DNA of 64,000 nt from contig NZ_QRHC01000009.1 in the NCBI RefSeq assembly GCF_003415655.1, positions 62,001 to 126,000 of the forward strand. Direction: 5' to 3'. Within the stretch, counting starts at the first letter, position 1. The number at the start of each line of letters is the position of its first letter. The translations under genes were made by a program, and so were the position numbers. The notes under the pieces were generated by a model, which had not been told where the DNA came from, did no database searches, and saw only the letters and a list, made by a program, of their open reading frames with translations. This DNA is from Vibrio maerlii (lineage in GTDB: Bacteria; Pseudomonadota; Gammaproteobacteria; Enterobacterales; Vibrionaceae). Shown one piece after another: positions 42,170-50,724 of this stretch.

Positions 42170-43837
42170 ATGCTAAAAGAACAATTAAAACAATCCACCT
42201 CAACAAACGGAAAAGCGCGCTATTACGCGGTGAATAACACCGTAGAGTTAGCCAATCTGATCCCACCGACGGTTAGTTACCAAAGTGCAGGCAATTTACT
42301 TATCGTTGGTCCAACTTCAATTATTGAAGACCTTATCCCGCAGTTCACTTCCATGAATAGCGTCACTCTCCTGTCTACTGATGGCGTTAAAGCTTCTCAA
42401 GATGCTCATGCAACTTATTATGCGGATAGTGTCGCAATTAATGGCTTCTTAGGGACATTTACCGCTACGGTATCGAATAAAGGGACTCAGTCAAACCTCG
42501 CGATTGCAGCGCTGAATCATGATTGCTTTGATGTTGTACTCGATATGACGTTAACCGGAATCATGGAAGAAGAGGTGCCCGTACCGGGTTATTATCCTGT
42601 TGGTCGTGGATACCCACCTCTAAATGAAGCATTGGAAGAAGTTCCTACGCTAATGGGGACATTCGATAAACCTAAGTTCTTCCGCCTTGATACCGATTTA
42701 TGTGCACATAGCTCTCGCGGTGTGAAAGGTTGTGAGCGTTGTGTTGATGCTTGTCCTGCAGGGGCACTGTCGAGTCAAGGGAGTGATAAGACAGGTTACA
42801 ACATCGATATTAATCCGTATCTGTGTCAGGGAATAGGAACATGCGCAACGGCTTGTCCAACAGAAGCAATCCATTACGCCTTACCTAATCCACAAGATAC
42901 TCAAAAGTTTGTCGAGCGTACACTAGCAAACTACTTCAAAGTGGGTGGCGAAAATCCAATAGTCCTATTTTGTAGCTCTCGCCATGAAATGTACAACCTG
43001 ATGGCCCTTAAAGCGTTGCCAGACAATGTTGTGCCAATCGTGGTTGAAGAGCTTCCTTCTGTTGGTATCGATACATGGTTTGCTGCGCTAGTTAATGGCG
43101 CGAGTCAGGTGTTGTTCGCTGCAAGTCAGCACATGCCGAAGACTATCATTCAAGTCATGACTCAAGAGGTTGGTATTGCTCAGTCTCTATTAACTGATCT
43201 TGGTCTTCCAGTTGAGAGCATCGATATCCTATTTTTAGAGTCATTGAGACAAGGTCCACCAAGTTTAATTGACACGCCAAACGACATGAGGTTTGGGGAC
43301 CTAGAGGGCTCTAAACGTCAACGTCTCTACCAAGCGCTTGATCATGTCAATGATCGTTTTGCACAGCGAGACGATGTCATTGCGATATCAACGAGCGCAC
43401 CTTTTGGCAAAGTGAATTGCGCTAGTCAGGATTGTACATTGTGCATGGGGTGTGTCGCTGTGTGTCCTACTAAAGCGCTATACAACGATGGCGAATCCCC
43501 AGCTCTACAATTTATTGAGCAGGACTGTATTCAATGTGGAATGTGTACTAAGGCATGTCCTGAGAACGCATTAACGTTATCCGCTCAGATTAACTGGAAT
43601 GCTGGGCAAAGGCAGTCCGTTCAAACACTTCATGAAGAAAAAGCGGCCGAATGTCTTCGTTGTGGTAAGCCTTTCGCCCCTCAATCAATGATTACTATGC
43701 TACAAGACAAGTTACGCGGTCACTCTCATTTCTCTGATCAAACTGCGATTAATCGTATTGCTATGTGTGAAGACTGCCGTGTAGTTGATGTTTTTGAAGC
43801 CCTTGCGGAAGACCCAAATAAACAATTGGATTACTAA
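42170..43837 (+). CDS. Polyferredoxin (4Fe-4S) accessory protein of formate dehydrogenase
   Basis: The 555-residue cytoplasmic iron-sulfur protein carries four ferredoxin-type cysteine groups: CERCVDACPAGAL, CQGIGTCATACPTEA, CTLCMGCVAVCPTKAL and CIQCGMCTKACPENAL. CLRCG and MCEDC pairs near the C-terminus may bind a further cluster or zinc. Between them is an NAD/flavin-like region (VLFCSSRHEMYNL). It probably moves electrons to or from formate dehydrogenase or helps assemble it. The frame is open to a TTG at 42119, but the ATG at 42170 fits the family N-terminus. The TorD-family gene follows after 3 bp. Confidence 0.85.
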   Translation: MLKEQLKQSTSTNGKARYYAVNNTVELANLIPPTVSYQSAGNLLIVGPTSIIEDLIPQFTSMNSVTLLSTDGVKASQDAHATYYADSVAINGFLGTFTATVSNKGTQSNLAIAALNHDCFDVVLDMTLTGIMEEEVPVPGYYPVGRGYPPLNEALEEVPTLMGTFDKPKFFRLDTDLCAHSSRGVKGCERCVDACPAGALSSQGSDKTGYNIDINPYLCQGIGTCATACPTEAIHYALPNPQDTQKFVERTLANYFKVGGENPIVLFCSSRHEMYNLMALKALPDNVVPIVVEELPSVGIDTWFAALVNGASQVLFAASQHMPKTIIQVMTQEVGIAQSLLTDLGLPVESIDILFLESLRQGPPSLIDTPNDMRFGDLEGSKRQRLYQALDHVNDRFAQRDDVIAISTSAPFGKVNCASQDCTLCMGCVAVCPTKALYNDGESPALQFIEQDCIQCGMCTKACPENALTLSAQINWNAGQRQSVQTLHEEKAAECLRCGKPFAPQSMITMLQDKLRGHSHFSDQTAINRIAMCEDCRVVDVFEALAEDPNKQLDY

Positions 43838-43840
43838 TTT

Positions 43841-44539
43841 ATGAATTCTCCAATCACTCAAAAACCTATGGTTCATAAGAGCGATAACGCGACCAAATTC
43901 GCTCAGGATATCGAGCAAGAGCAGAACGCACTGAGATCAGATATCTACTTATTATTGTCTTCTCTTTATCGAAACGCACCAACAACAGAAACACTTGCGT
44001 TCTTAAGTGAGTTAGACGTTGACGATGAATCAAGTGAGATGCAACAAGCATGGTCAAACTTAAAGATTGCCGCAAAAAACGCTGAAACGTCACTTGTAGC
44101 TGATGAATTTCAACAACTCTTCATTGGCATCGGACGTGGTGAGGTTGTGCCCTTTGCTTCTTGGCATATCACTGGCTCCCTAATGGAAAAACCATTAGCC
44201 ATTTTACGCCAAGATCTGAAAATCATTGGTCTTGAACGTGATGAGCAAGTCAAAGAGCCAGAGGATCACGTAGCAGCAGTGTTTGAAGTGATGTCATTCA
44301 TCGCAGATGCACATGACGAGTTACAACAAGCGTTTTACAACAAACATATCGCGAATTGGTTTGAGTCTTTGACTAAACAAGTTGTTGAAGCGCCTTCATC
44401 CGATTTTTACGTTTCTGTTGCTGAACTAACGCAAGCTTTCTTATCCCGAGAGAAAGTGAAATTTAGTGAAAACAGCACTAAAGCTGATTTCGGTAAAGCA
44501 ATTGAAATTAAGAACCTCATCGATACTGTCGATGAGTAA
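43841..44539 (+). CDS. TorD-family molybdoenzyme chaperone
   Basis: The 232-residue all-helical cytoplasmic chaperone (RSDIYLLLSSLYRNAP, EFQQLFIGIGRGEVVPFASWHITGSLMEKPLAILRQDL, EPEDHVAAVFEVMSFI) belongs to the TorD/DmsD/NarJ group. These bind Tat signal peptides and hold the apoenzyme for cofactor insertion. Its likely client is FdhA, encoded 300 bp downstream, and perhaps the small Tat protein between them. Confidence 0.9.
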   Translation: MNSPITQKPMVHKSDNATKFAQDIEQEQNALRSDIYLLLSSLYRNAPTTETLAFLSELDVDDESSEMQQAWSNLKIAAKNAETSLVADEFQQLFIGIGRGEVVPFASWHITGSLMEKPLAILRQDLKIIGLERDEQVKEPEDHVAAVFEVMSFIADAHDELQQAFYNKHIANWFESLTKQVVEAPSSDFYVSVAELTQAFLSREKVKFSENSTKADFGKAIEIKNLIDTVDE

Positions 44540-44585
44540 ACCTATACCACGCAATGATGCCGAAGAGGTGCTTGAGCACCCAATT

Positions 44586-44616
44586 ATGCTGATCATCGAA
44601 TAGAGCTGATCAGCAT
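44586..44616 (+). other. Stem-loop between the chaperone and fdhX
   Basis: Perfect 10-bp arms (ATGCTGATCA at 44586-44595, TGATCAGCAT at 44607-44616) enclose an 11-nt loop, ending about 20 nt before the fdhX ATG. A shorter GTGCT/AGCAC hairpin lies at about 44568-44579. There is no T-run, so processing or stability control is likelier than termination. Confidence 0.5.
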
Positions 44617-44635
44617 TAGCGATAAGGAAGCAAAA

Positions 44636-44833
44636 ATGAAAGAGAAAAAAGTCGATACAAGCAGACGAGAACTGCTTAAAGGACTCACAACAGCTGCCGT
44701 TGCTGGAACCGTAGTCGCGAGCGTAGGAAATGCTGCCGCTCAATCGGATGACAAACCAGTTGAAGTAAAAGCGGATAAACAAACAGGCTATCGCGAAACA
44801 CAACATATTCGTGATTACTACGACACGCTATAA
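44636..44833 (+). CDS. fdhX: Small Tat-signal protein of the formate dehydrogenase operon (FdhX-like)
   Basis: The 65-residue protein starts with a twin-arginine signal (TSRRELLKGLTTAAVAGTVVASVGNAAA) and leaves only about 30 mature residues (SDDKPVEVKADKQTGYRETQHIRDYYDTL). Such small proteins recur directly before fdhA in Vibrio and Shewanella. I use the Shewanella name fdhX from memory. It may form a small subunit or guide FdhA export. AAGGA lies 7 nt before the ATG, and fdhA follows after 11 bp. Confidence 0.75.
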   Translation: MKEKKVDTSRRELLKGLTTAAVAGTVVASVGNAAAQSDDKPVEVKADKQTGYRETQHIRDYYDTL

Positions 44834-44844
44834 GGAACGACAGA

Positions 44845-47700
44845 ATGAAACTGACAAAACGCTCTGATAGCGTATCGCAAAAACCAAAGGGACTCGGGAT
44901 TAGCCGACGTGCCTTTATGAAGAATTCTACGATTGCTGCAGGTGGTGCAATCGCAGGTGCAAGCATGTTTGCACCTGGAATGATCAAAAAAGTTGAAGCG
45001 AAGGACGTTGATCCTAATGCAGCAACCGAAATCAAACGCACGATCTGTTCACACTGTTCAGTAGGCTGTGGTATCTACGCGGAAGTTCAAAATGGCGTAT
45101 GGACAGGACAAGAGCCTGCTTTTGACCACCCATTCAACGCTGGTGGACACTGTGCAAAAGGCGCGGCACTGCGTGAGCACGGTCATGGTGAACGCCGTCT
45201 GAAGTACCCAATGAAACTCGAAGACGGTAAGTGGAAAAAGCTTTCTTGGGAACAAGCCATCGAAGAGATCGGCAACAAAGCACTAGAGATTCGTAAAGAA
45301 TCTGGTCCAGACTCGGTTTACTGGCTAGGTAGTGCTAAGCATAACAACGAACAAGCTTATAGTTTCCGTAAAATGGCGTCGCTATGGGGTACGAATAACG
45401 TTGACCACCAAGCGCGTATCTGTCACTCAACAACCGTATCTGGTGTAGCAAACACTTGGGGTTACGGTGCGATGACCAACTCTTTCAACGACATGCACAA
45501 CTGTAAGTCGATGCTATTCATCGGGTCAAACCCGGCTGAAGCACACCCAGTTGCAATGCAGCACATTCTAATCGCGAAAGAGAAGAACAACTGTAAAATT
45601 GTGGTTGCGGATCCTCGTCGTACTCGTACCGCAGCTAAAGCTGACCATTATGTATCACTTCGTCCAGGTACGGACGTGGCGTTCATCTGGGGAGTTCTGT
45701 GGCATGTCTTCGCAAACAAGTGGGAAGACACAGAGTTCATCAACCAACGTGTATTTGGTATGGATGAAATCCGAGCTGAGGTGGCGAAATGGTCTCCAGC
45801 TGAAGTAGAGCGTGTTACTGGTATCTCGGAAGCAGAAGTTTACCAAACCGCGAAGCTGCTTTCTGAAAACCGTCCAGGTTGTATCGTTTGGTGTATGGGT
45901 GGTACTCAGCACACCACAGGTAACAACAACACACGTGCTTACTGTGTACTTGAGCTTGCGCTCGGTAACATGGGTAAATCAGGTGGCGGCGCAAACATCT
46001 TCCGTGGTCACGATAACGTACAGGGCGCAACTGACCTTGGCGTACTTTCTCACACACTACCGGGTTACTACGGTCTTGCTGATGGCTCATGGAAACACTG
46101 GGCGAAAGTGTGGGACGTGGATTACGAGTGGCTGAAAAAACGCTTTGACCAGAACGAGTACCGCGGCAAAAAGCCAATGAACAACATGGGTATCCCAGTT
46201 TCTCGTTGGATTGACGGTGTTCTTGAAGACAAAGCTAACATCGAGCAGAACGACAACATTCGTGCAATGTTCTACTGGGGTCACGCGGTTAACTCGCAGA
46301 CTCGTGGTACAGAGATGCAAAAAGCGATGTCGAAGCTGGATATGATGGTAATCGTTGATCCATACCCAACGCACGCTGCGGTAATGAACACGCGTACTGA
46401 CGGTGTTTACCTTCTACCGGCAACGACTCAGTTTGAAACTTACGGCAGTGTAACGGCATCAAACCGTTCGATTCAGTGGCGTGATCAGGTTATCGAACCG
46501 CTATTTGAATCTAAGCCAGACCACGAAATCATGTACTTGCTAACAAAGAAGCTTGGTTTCGCTGATGAGCTATTCAAAAACTGTAAGATCGAAAACAACC
46601 AGCCACTAATTGAAGACATCACCCGTGAATTCAACAAGGGTATGTGGACGATCGGCTACACAGGTCAAAGCCCAGAGCGTATTAAAGCGCACCAACAAAA
46701 CTGGCATACGTTCCACAAGACTTCTCTAGAAGCAGAAGGCGGTCCAATCCACGGCGAGACTTACGGTCTACCTTGGCCATGTTGGGGCACGCCAGAGATG
46801 AAACATCCTGGTACGCACATCCTTTACAACACATCTATCCCTGTTGCTGAAGGTGGCGGTAACTTCCGTGCCCGTTTTGGTGTGGAATTTGAAGGTCAGA
46901 GCCTACTTGCAGTAGACAGCTACTCAAAAGGTTCAGAGATTGAAGATGGTTATCCAGAATTCAGCGACAAACTTCTGAAACACCTTGGTTGGTGGGATGA
47001 TCTGACTGCGGAAGAGAAAGCGCTAGCGGAAGGTAAAAACTGGAAGACAGACCTTTCTGGCGGTATCCAACGTGTTGCTATTAAACACGGTTGTATTCCT
47101 TACGGTAACGCGAAAGCGCGTGCAGTGGTTTGGACATTCCCGGACCGAGTGCCTCTACACCGTGAGCCATTATACACGCCACGTCGTGACCTTGTAACTG
47201 ATTACCCAACTTGGGATGACAGCGAATCTATCTACCGCCTACCAACGCTTTACAAGTCGATTCAGGATCAAGATAAATCGGGCGAATACCCAATTGTTCT
47301 GACTTCTGGCCGTCTGGTTGAGTACGAAGGTGGTGGTGAAGAAACGCGTTCAAACCCTTGGCTTGCTGAGCTTCAACAAGAAATGTTTGTTGAGGTGAAC
47401 CCGAAAGATGCCAACGACATCGGCTTCAGAGACGGTGACGATGTTTGGGTAGAAGGCGCAGAAAAAGGCCGCATTAAGGTGAAAGCGCTGGTTACTCGCC
47501 GTGTTAAACCGGGTATGGCATTTATTCCGTTCCATTTTGGTGGTCGCTTCCAAGGTGAAGACTTAACCAACAAGTACCCAGAAGGTACTGCACCATACGT
47601 TACGGGTGAGGCGGCGAATACCGCGACCACGTACGGCTACGATCCTGTTACTCAGATGCAGGAAACCAAAGTCACCCTATGTAACATTTCTAAAGCGTAA
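44845..47700 (+). CDS. fdhA: Formate dehydrogenase catalytic subunit, Tat-exported, Cys-type
   Basis: The 951-residue molybdopterin oxidoreductase oxidises formate in the periplasm. The Tat signal is SRRAFMKNSTIAAGG (about 19-33). The [4Fe-4S] ligands are C68, C71, C75 and C103 (CSHCSVGCG...GGHCAKG). The metal-ligating residue is C193 in HQARICHSTT, where the E. coli enzymes have selenocysteine; the neighbouring catalytic His is present. Bis-MGD-binding segments follow (FIGSNPAEAHPV, GNMGKSGGGANIFRGHDNVQGATDLG) and the C-terminal molydop-binding domain (LTSGRLVEYEGGGEETRSNPWL). Molybdenum or tungsten could be the metal; the tupABC genes nearby favour tungsten. It forms a complex with FdhB and FdhC. 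Confidence 0.95.
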   Translation: MKLTKRSDSVSQKPKGLGISRRAFMKNSTIAAGGAIAGASMFAPGMIKKVEAKDVDPNAATEIKRTICSHCSVGCGIYAEVQNGVWTGQEPAFDHPFNAGGHCAKGAALREHGHGERRLKYPMKLEDGKWKKLSWEQAIEEIGNKALEIRKESGPDSVYWLGSAKHNNEQAYSFRKMASLWGTNNVDHQARICHSTTVSGVANTWGYGAMTNSFNDMHNCKSMLFIGSNPAEAHPVAMQHILIAKEKNNCKIVVADPRRTRTAAKADHYVSLRPGTDVAFIWGVLWHVFANKWEDTEFINQRVFGMDEIRAEVAKWSPAEVERVTGISEAEVYQTAKLLSENRPGCIVWCMGGTQHTTGNNNTRAYCVLELALGNMGKSGGGANIFRGHDNVQGATDLGVLSHTLPGYYGLADGSWKHWAKVWDVDYEWLKKRFDQNEYRGKKPMNNMGIPVSRWIDGVLEDKANIEQNDNIRAMFYWGHAVNSQTRGTEMQKAMSKLDMMVIVDPYPTHAAVMNTRTDGVYLLPATTQFETYGSVTASNRSIQWRDQVIEPLFESKPDHEIMYLLTKKLGFADELFKNCKIENNQPLIEDITREFNKGMWTIGYTGQSPERIKAHQQNWHTFHKTSLEAEGGPIHGETYGLPWPCWGTPEMKHPGTHILYNTSIPVAEGGGNFRARFGVEFEGQSLLAVDSYSKGSEIEDGYPEFSDKLLKHLGWWDDLTAEEKALAEGKNWKTDLSGGIQRVAIKHGCIPYGNAKARAVVWTFPDRVPLHREPLYTPRRDLVTDYPTWDDSESIYRLPTLYKSIQDQDKSGEYPIVLTSGRLVEYEGGGEETRSNPWLAELQQEMFVEVNPKDANDIGFRDGDDVWVEGAEKGRIKVKALVTRRVKPGMAFIPFHFGGRFQGEDLTNKYPEGTAPYVTGEAANTATTYGYDPVTQMQETKVTLCNISKA

Positions 47701-47711
47701 GGAGTCACGAA

Positions 47712-48320
47712 ATGGCTAGAATGAAATTCCTTTGTGACACTAAGCGTTGTATCGAATGTAACGGCTGTGTCACTGCATGTAAGAACGAAAACGATGATGC
47801 ACTTGAGTGGGGCATCCAGCGTCGCCGCGTAGTTACACTAAACGATGGTGAGCCAGGTGAAAACTCAATCTCTGTTGCTTGTATGCACTGTACAGATGCG
47901 CCTTGTATGGCGGTGTGTCCTGCTGACTGTTTTGAGCACACCGAAGATGGCATTGTTCTACACAACAAAGATCTGTGTATCGGTTGTGGTTACTGCTTAT
48001 TTGCTTGCCCGTTTGGTGCCCCTCAATTTCCGAAACAATCGGCATTTGGTGAACGCGGTAAGATGGATAAATGTACCTTCTGTGCAGGCGGTCCAGAAAC
48101 TGAACCTGGTTCAGTAGAAGAGCGCCAAAAGTACGGTGCTAACCGTATTGCCGAAGGCAAACTACCTATGTGTGCATCTCTATGTTCAACCAAAGCGCTA
48201 CTTGCTGGTGATGCAGACAAGGTTTCTGACATCTTCCGTCAACGTGTTGTTGAACGTGGTGCTAAAGGTGCGGGCTGGACAGACGGTAACGACCTGTCTT
48301 ACGACGCAACTAAGAGCTAA
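47712..48320 (+). CDS. fdhB: Formate dehydrogenase iron-sulfur subunit
   Basis: The 202-residue electron-transfer subunit has four ferredoxin-like cysteine motifs: CIECNGCVTACK, CMHCTDAPCMAVCPADC, CIGCGYCLFACPFGAP and CTFC...CASLCSTKAL, enough for four [4Fe-4S] clusters. It lacks its own signal peptide and is presumably exported with FdhA. TAAGGAG, 6 nt before the ATG, overlaps the fdhA stop codon. Confidence 0.95.
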   Translation: MARMKFLCDTKRCIECNGCVTACKNENDDALEWGIQRRRVVTLNDGEPGENSISVACMHCTDAPCMAVCPADCFEHTEDGIVLHNKDLCIGCGYCLFACPFGAPQFPKQSAFGERGKMDKCTFCAGGPETEPGSVEERQKYGANRIAEGKLPMCASLCSTKALLAGDADKVSDIFRQRVVERGAKGAGWTDGNDLSYDATKS

Positions 48321-48334
48321 TCTTGGAGAGATTC

Positions 48335-49399
48335 ATGTTTGAATTGATTAAACGTGCATCTCTATCAGTGCTGTCATTCATGACAGCACTGCTGCTCACA
48401 GTACCTCTACTTACCGTGTCAGTTCCGGCACACGCTGAGCAGGGTAAAGTTGCAGAAAGAGAGATGACACAATTAGCTGGCACTGAGTTCTGGCAAAATG
48501 TTCGTGCGGGAGAAGAGGGTTATACGACCTCTCAATTTCCAGAGCATGGCGTGCTTATCAGTACTCCAGGTCAGACTTGGTACATTCTAAAAGAAAAATG
48601 GATGTCACCAGCCGGCGCAGTAGCAATCTTTGGCAGTATCGCTTTTGTTACTTTGATGTACATTGTAATTGGCCCACTCATGTTAAGTGCCCCGCGCACT
48701 GGACGTAAGGTGAAGCGTTGGTCTCGATTAGACCGTGCACTCCACTGGAGTATGGCATTTACTTTCCTTACACTCGCCTTTAGCGGCTTGATGTTGGTTT
48801 ACGGTAAACACTTCTTAAAACCATATATTCCAACAGATCTTTGGGGCTTCATCATCATGCTGGCGAAGCAATACCATAACTACATTGGCCCAATCTTTGG
48901 TGTGCTATTGGTGTGTGTTCTGTTGAAGTGGTGGCGCAAATCTATCTTCAAGAAAGTCGATTTCGTTTGGTTTATGAAGCTAGGTGGTATGGTTGGCAAA
49001 CATAAAGGCAGCCATCCTTCGGCGGAGTTCTCCAATGCCGGTGAAAAAGCGTTGTTCTGGTTACTTATCATTGTAGGTGCAGTAGTAGCAGCAAGTGGTT
49101 TGATCCTCGATTTCCCTATATTCGGTCAAACTCGCCGCGATATGGAGCTATCGAACCTTGTTCACATGTTGGCAGCTCTGGTTCTTATCTGTGGTTTTGT
49201 ATTCCACATCTATATTGGCCTGTTCGGAATGGAAGGTGCGCTAGAGGGTATGGTAACGGGCGAAGTTGATGAAACTTGGGCGAAAGAGCATCATGATCTT
49301 TGGTATGAAGAAGTGAAAGCAGAACAAGCAAATCAAGGCGAGACAGTAGCCAAGAAAGACGAAGTAAAAGGAGCTAAACCTAATGAACAAACCTCATAA
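48335..49399 (+). CDS. fdhC: Formate dehydrogenase cytochrome b subunit
   Basis: The 354-residue membrane anchor carries b-type haem and passes electrons to the quinone pool. A signal peptide (about 1-32, VPAHA) and a periplasmic segment precede an extra TM (about 93-113). The cytochrome b561-type core follows, with RLDRALHWSMAFTFLTLAFSGLML, YHNYIGPIFG and LVHMLAALVLICGFVFHIYIG supplying histidines. The ATG at 48335 has GGAGAG 4 nt upstream; the TTG at 48323 would precede it. It overlaps the next gene by 17 nt. Confidence 0.93.
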   Translation: MFELIKRASLSVLSFMTALLLTVPLLTVSVPAHAEQGKVAEREMTQLAGTEFWQNVRAGEEGYTTSQFPEHGVLISTPGQTWYILKEKWMSPAGAVAIFGSIAFVTLMYIVIGPLMLSAPRTGRKVKRWSRLDRALHWSMAFTFLTLAFSGLMLVYGKHFLKPYIPTDLWGFIIMLAKQYHNYIGPIFGVLLVCVLLKWWRKSIFKKVDFVWFMKLGGMVGKHKGSHPSAEFSNAGEKALFWLLIIVGAVVAASGLILDFPIFGQTRRDMELSNLVHMLAALVLICGFVFHIYIGLFGMEGALEGMVTGEVDETWAKEHHDLWYEEVKAEQANQGETVAKKDEVKGAKPNEQTS

Positions 49400-49799
49400 A
49401 GGTATTTGGGTTGCGTACATTCTAAGCTGTTTTACACCGTTTACTTGCTTAATCTCCGGTGTCATAGCGATTGTCTATGCAGGCTATCGTTTGGATAAAG
49501 GCGAAGATGGTGAGGTGGTTGATTCACACTACTACGGTCTAATTCGCACGTTCTTTTTGAATCTGACTTACTTCGTGGTGTTAATAGTCACAGTAGCAAC
49601 ATCAAACGGCATTTTAATCGGTGTTAATGACTACTGGTATAAGAGTCATATCATTGATGAAATCGCGTACTACATCCCTTATGTAGGTATGTTATTTGGA
49701 GCGATTGCAATCGTTGTTTGGTTCATTCGTATGTACCAAGGTATGACACAATTGAAAGCCAACCAACCATTGAGTGTCCTTAAAGGCCCAAACCTATAG
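49383..49799 (+). CDS. Small membrane protein, DUF4870-like, in the formate dehydrogenase operon
   Basis: The 138-residue inner-membrane protein has three TM segments (about 9-31, 55-75, 94-116) and the HKGIWVAYILSCFTPFTCLISGVIAIVYAGYRLD opening seen in DUF4870-like proteins. It overlaps fdhC by 17 nt with GGAGC before its ATG, so it is coupled to it. Function is unknown. Its place as the last gene suggests a membrane accessory role for the complex. Confidence 0.75.
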   Translation: MNKPHKGIWVAYILSCFTPFTCLISGVIAIVYAGYRLDKGEDGEVVDSHYYGLIRTFFLNLTYFVVLIVTVATSNGILIGVNDYWYKSHIIDEIAYYIPYVGMLFGAIAIVVWFIRMYQGMTQLKANQPLSVLKGPNL

Positions 49800-49828
49800 T
49801 TACTTTCAATGGGTTGCACCTATTTGAT

Positions 49829-49858
49829 AAAAGAGCGACGTTTAAGTCGCTCTTTATA
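49829..49858 (+). terminator. Intrinsic terminator of the formate dehydrogenase operon
   Basis: Perfect 10-bp arms (AAAGAGCGAC, GTCGCTCTTT) surround a GTTTAA loop, 30 bp after the last stop codon. Confidence 0.85.
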
Positions 49859-49980
49859 TTGGGAGTCCATCACAAAGCTAAGATAGAAAGACCTTAATGC
49901 GACTATGGTCTAATTCCGAAAACTATAGAAGCGATTGATTGAGTGTTATGCTTTATCTATCAGGAAGAGAGGAGTACAGC

Positions 49981-50709
49981 ATGGAATTTCCGTATCAAAA
50001 TATTGTCATTTTAACTGGGGCAGGGATTTCTGCAGAATCAGGTATTCAGACCTTTCGTGCTCAAGATGGATTGTGGGAAAATCATAAGATTGAAGATGTT
50101 GCTACTCCAGAAGGTTTTGAGCGCGATCCGGACCTCGTACAGTCTTTCTATAACCAAAGGCGAAAGAAGTTACAGAATCCATCAATTCAACCTAATGCCG
50201 CTCATAAAGCGCTTGGAAAACTAGAGAAAGAACTCGATGGCAAGGTTACTGTCATTACACAAAATATTGATAACCTTCACGAGAGAGGCGGGACTCAAAA
50301 TATCATCCACATGCACGGTGAACTTTTAAAAGCACGCTGTAGCGAGTCAAATCAAGTCATTGAACAAAAGGATGATATCGAGACTGGTGACCTTTGTCAC
50401 TGCTGCCAAATTCCTGCTCAAATACGCCCACACATTGTCTGGTTTGGTGAAATGCCATTACGTATGGGGGACATCTACGCAGCATTAGAAGACGCCGATT
50501 TGTTCATATCGATTGGTACTTCGGGGGTAGTTTACCCAGCAGCCGGCTTTGTTCATGACGCCAAAATGCACGGCGCACATACTATCGAAATCAATTTGGA
50601 ACCAAGTGCTGTAGAAAGTGAGTTTGCGGAGAAACGTTACGGAAAAGCCAGTATCGAAGTACCTGAACTCGTAGAGCAGTTATTGGCCATGCAAAGCGTA
50701 AACTCATAG
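49981..50709 (+). CDS. cobB: NAD-dependent protein deacylase, CobB sirtuin
   Basis: The 242-residue class III sirtuin removes acetyl or succinyl groups from lysines, with NAD as cosubstrate. Motifs include [28 protein letters not shown], the catalytic His in HMHGEL and a zinc site (C-E-S..., CHCC). SFYNQRR carries the Tyr/Arg pair (Y57, R60) that marks desuccinylase-capable sirtuins. The ATG at 49981, with GGAG 6 nt upstream, matches the short CobB form; the frame extends to a TTG at 49939 and an ATG at 49948. It converges on the GGDEF gene with 15 bp between stops. Confidence 0.94.
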   Translation: MEFPYQNIVILTGAGISAESGIQTFRAQDGLWENHKIEDVATPEGFERDPDLVQSFYNQRRKKLQNPSIQPNAAHKALGKLEKELDGKVTVITQNIDNLHERGGTQNIIHMHGELLKARCSESNQVIEQKDDIETGDLCHCCQIPAQIRPHIVWFGEMPLRMGDIYAALEDADLFISIGTSGVVYPAAGFVHDAKMHGAHTIEINLEPSAVESEFAEKRYGKASIEVPELVEQLLAMQSVNS

Positions 50710-50724
50710 AGAGCCAGAGTGACC

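Noticed and set aside
44845..47700. In-frame TGA selenocysteine codon in formate dehydrogenase
   Set aside because: The frame is continuous and a Cys codon occupies the metal-ligand position (C193), so no recoding is needed.
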